Shown: positions 6,948 to 8,591 of the stretch, one piece after another
Layout of the letters: each line of letters begins with the position of its first letter
Position numbering within the stretch: the first letter of the stretch is position 1
Source of the DNA: a bacterium
Lineage (GTDB): Bacteria > Zixibacteria > MSB-5A5 > GN15 > FEB-12
Direction: 5' to 3'
DNA: 8,591 nucleotides
NCBI GenBank assembly: GCA_030612965.1
Contig: JAUWMW010000084.1
Location: 1 to 8,591, forward strand
Notes under the pieces: generated by a model
Databases searched by the model: none
Seen by the model: only the letters and a program-made list of their open reading frames with translations
Told to the model about the DNA's origin: nothing
Made by a program: the position numbers and the translations under genes

Positions 6948-6982
6948 AAGCCGCCCTTGGCTTCAGGGGCGGCTTCTGTTTT
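6948..6982 (+). terminator. Intrinsic terminator after the protease gene
   Basis: AAGCCGCCC (6948-6956) pairs perfectly with GGGCGGCTT (6967-6975) to give a 9-bp GC-rich stem with a 10-base loop. CTGTTTT follows. It begins 22 bases after the protease stop, the usual place for a Rho-independent terminator. Confidence 0.85.
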
Positions 6983-7005
6983 CAGGATGAATCAGTGTCT
7001 GTGGT

Positions 7006-7176
7006 GCAGGTGTACCCCAGACCTGCCGCGTTCCGGTATGTCTCGGGGAGACGTGCCCTGCTACAGGCTCTCTTAGTGGTGATCGAGTTTTCAGATTCGA
7101 TCACGTAACCCGCACGACCTGAAGATCACGCGGGCGCAAATAGTGGGCTAACCGGTCCCATTGACGCCGTTCGGCG
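7006..7176 (+). other. Stem-loop-rich intergenic tract of unknown function
   Basis: No gene is seen here, but five inverted repeats lie in a row. GCAGGT/ACCTGC is at 7006-7026 (9-base loop). A 10-bp stem at 7035-7057 has a GGG loop. GTGATCGA/TCGATCAC is at 7079-7104 (10-base loop). CCCGC/GCGGG is at 7109-7134. CGCCG/CGGCG is at 7165-7176. The second stem contains two pairs that are G-U only in plus-strand RNA, which hints at a plus-strand transcript. It could be a REP-like intergenic element, a decayed mobile element or a small RNA. No tRNA or rRNA signature is present. Confidence 0.4.
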
Positions 7177-7273
7177 CCTACGGAGTATACGTTACAAATC
7201 TCAGGAAATACTCGCTGGCGGCCTGTTGTTGTGAGCCGGTGTACAAGTATATCTCAGGTACAGTGTCGGCCAA

Positions 7274-7303
7274 GGGTGTGTAAGTATTTTTGTGTAAGCG
7301 GCC
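7274..7303 (+). repeat. Left terminal inverted repeat of the IS
   Basis: It starts GGGTGTGTAAG and ends TGTGTAAGCGGCC. It matches the reverse complement of 8562-8591 at 24 of 30 bases. The inner TGTGTAAGCG block is identical in both ends and is probably the transposase binding core. Confidence 0.85.
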
Positions 7304-7334
7304 ATGATGTATATTCATTTGAAGGAGGATACAC

Positions 7335-8549
7335 ATGGTCGACAAGCGCGACGAGGCAGACAAGCTCATTGATGAGTTGATCGCAGGCAAGACGCCCGAG
7401 GAGATAGTTGGCGAGGGTGGGCTTCTGCAAGCTCTTACCAAACGAGTTTACGAACGGGCTCTTGAAGGCGAGATGACTCATCATCTGGGCTATCCCCCCA
7501 AAGCCCCCGAAGGCCGGAACACCGGCAACTCCCGCAACGGGAAGAGCACCAAGACAGTTAAGACCGGGACCGAGGATATTGACCTGTCGATTCCTCGCGA
7601 CCGCAATGGCCAGTTCGAACCGCAGATGGTCAAGAAGCACCAACGTCGGCTGCCCGGTTTCGACGACAAGGTATTGGCGCTCTATGCTCGTGGCATGACA
7701 ACCCGAGACATCCAGGGGCACCTCGAGGAGATGTACGACTCGGAAGTGTCGCCGGCCTTGATCTCGGCGGTGACGGATGCGGTTCTGGAGGAGGTCACGG
7801 CCTGGCAGAGCCGTCCGCTGGACAGGGTCTATCCGATCGTGTATCTGGACGCCATCCACCTGAAGATGCGCCATAGCGGTCAGGTCAAGAACCAGGCCGT
7901 GTATCTTGCTCTGGGCATCAACCTTGAGGGCTACAAGGAGTTGCTGGGCCTGTGGATCGGTGAGCACGAGGGGGCCAAGTTCTGGTTGAATGTGCTGACG
8001 GAGCTGAAGAACCGGGGTGTTCAGGATATCCTGATCGCCTGTGTGGACGGTCTGACAGGCTTTCCTGAGGCCATTGAGACGGCCTATCCCAAGGCTCAGG
8101 TGCAACTGTGCATCGTGCATATGGTGCGCAATTCACTGAGGTACGTCAGTTGGAAACAACGTCGGGCGGTGGCCGCCGACCTCAGGACGATCTATTCGGC
8201 GCCGAACGTGGAGGCCGCCGAAGACGCCCTGGCTGCCTTCGAAGCCAAGTATCAAGAGAGCTTTCCCCAGATCGCTCGGTCGTGGCGTTGTTGCTGGATG
8301 AACATCATTCCGTTTTTTAGCTACCCACCGGAGATTCGGAAGGTTATCTATACCACCAACGCCATTGAATCGATGCAGGCACAACTCAGAAAGGTGACAA
8401 GGAATCGCGGCTCGTTTCCCACGGCCGACTCGGTAAGGAAAGTGATTTATCTGGCGTTGCAGCGAATCTCGCAGAAGTGGAAGCGGCCGATCAAGGATTG
8501 GGTCGCAGCCCTGAACCACTTCAGCATTATGTTCGAGGGAAGGATCTAA
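7335..8549 (+). CDS. IS256/Mutator-type DDE transposase
   Basis: The predicted 404-residue enzyme is full length for the family and catalyses movement of the surrounding IS by cutting and joining DNA at the terminal repeats. The N-terminal 120 residues show the family's usual plan: LTKRVYERALEGEMTHHLGY, then RNGKSTKTVKT and a basic stretch for DNA binding. The catalytic acids fit Asp172 (YLDAIHLK), Asp238 (CVDGLTGFPEAI) and Glu345 (YTTNAIES). Between them lies the C-x2-H pair (Cys259, His262 in CIVHMVRNS) typical of this family. The end, ALNHFSIMFEGRI, is also typical. The start is fixed by AAGGAGG at 7322-7328, six bases before ATG. No frameshift or internal stop is visible, so the protein is probably functional. 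It is the only gene in the IS and is unrelated to the neighbouring protease. Minus-strand frames opposite it are shadows. Confidence 0.95.
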   Translation: MVDKRDEADKLIDELIAGKTPEEIVGEGGLLQALTKRVYERALEGEMTHHLGYPPKAPEGRNTGNSRNGKSTKTVKTGTEDIDLSIPRDRNGQFEPQMVKKHQRRLPGFDDKVLALYARGMTTRDIQGHLEEMYDSEVSPALISAVTDAVLEEVTAWQSRPLDRVYPIVYLDAIHLKMRHSGQVKNQAVYLALGINLEGYKELLGLWIGEHEGAKFWLNVLTELKNRGVQDILIACVDGLTGFPEAIETAYPKAQVQLCIVHMVRNSLRYVSWKQRRAVAADLRTIYSAPNVEAAEDALAAFEAKYQESFPQIARSWRCCWMNIIPFFSYPPEIRKVIYTTNAIESMQAQLRKVTRNRGSFPTADSVRKVIYLALQRISQKWKRPIKDWVAALNHFSIMFEGRI

Positions 8550-8561
8550 CAACCGTGAACC

Positions 8562-8591
8562 GGTCGCTTACACAGAATTCCGTACACTCCC
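8562..8591 (-). repeat. Right terminal inverted repeat of the IS
   Basis: Read on the minus strand it starts GGGAGTGTACGG and ends TGTGTAAGCGACC, pairing with the left repeat. It ends on the final base of the window, 12 bases after the transposase stop at its inner edge. Confidence 0.83.

Larger units (their letters stand above)
7274..8591 (+). mobile_element. IS256-family insertion sequence
   Basis: The element is at least 1318 bases, the usual size for IS256 relatives. It has one transposase gene and imperfect terminal inverted repeats at 7274-7303 and 8562-8591 that agree at 24 of 30 positions, both starting GGG and containing TGTGTAAGCG. TATATT at 7310-7315 may be the -10 of the transposase promoter; no good -35 was found. 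The right end falls on the last base of the window, so the outer limit and any target-site duplication cannot be checked. The bases just outside the left end are CGGCCAA. Confidence 0.87.

Noticed and set aside
6983..7273. tRNA or other known RNA gene in the stem-loop tract
   Set aside because: No T-arm consensus, no cloverleaf with acceptor pairing and no CCA end could be found.
7254..8120. Long minus-strand frame (288 codons) opposite the transposase
   Set aside because: It lies antisense to a transposase with intact catalytic motifs, has no ribosome binding site and shows no recognisable domain.

Overview
The window looks like chromosomal DNA from a Gram-negative-type bacterium with a large secreted proteome. 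Clues are a Sec-exported beta-helix giant with a BACON-like domain and a cohesin-like domain, a lipobox subtilase with a beta-sandwich tail, strong AGGAGG-type ribosome binding sites, moderate GC and a consensus housekeeping promoter. This style fits FCB-related candidate phyla such as Zixibacteria. That is an inference from protein style, not a taxonomic result.

Layout. Positions 3404 down to 1 (minus strand) hold the first 1134 codons of a very large secreted right-handed beta-helix protein that runs off the left edge. It has a signal peptide, a solvent-exposed beta-helix with three tandem modules of about 245 residues, a BACON-like domain and the start of a cohesin-like domain. Its upstream region carries a textbook TTGACA-N17-TATAAT promoter. 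Diverging from it (3626-5063, plus strand) is a two-gene unit for an ECF sigma factor and a membrane-spanning zinc-binding anti-sigma factor. A 389-base gap with candidate regulatory signals follows. Next comes a lipoprotein subtilisin-like protease (5453-6925) closed by a clear intrinsic terminator. A short tract rich in stem-loops (about 7006-7176) has no gene. The right end is an IS256-family insertion sequence (7274-8591) with an apparently intact DDE transposase and matching terminal inverted repeats. The right repeat coincides with the last base of the window.

How the parts may work together. The sigma/anti-sigma pair is a classic envelope-signalling unit: the anti-sigma factor holds the sigma factor at the membrane until a signal releases it. 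Its neighbours are both extracytoplasmic proteins, so a cell-surface regulon is plausible. The beta-helix gene, however, has its own consensus housekeeping promoter and need not depend on the ECF factor. No strong ECF promoter was found, only a weak GGAAC-containing candidate ahead of the protease. I did not find a convincing wholly new defence or mobile system. The most unusual items are the modular beta-helix giant with its promoter buried in an in-frame 5' extension, the protease whose lipid anchor lies on its propeptide, and the strand-biased stem-loop tract beside the IS.
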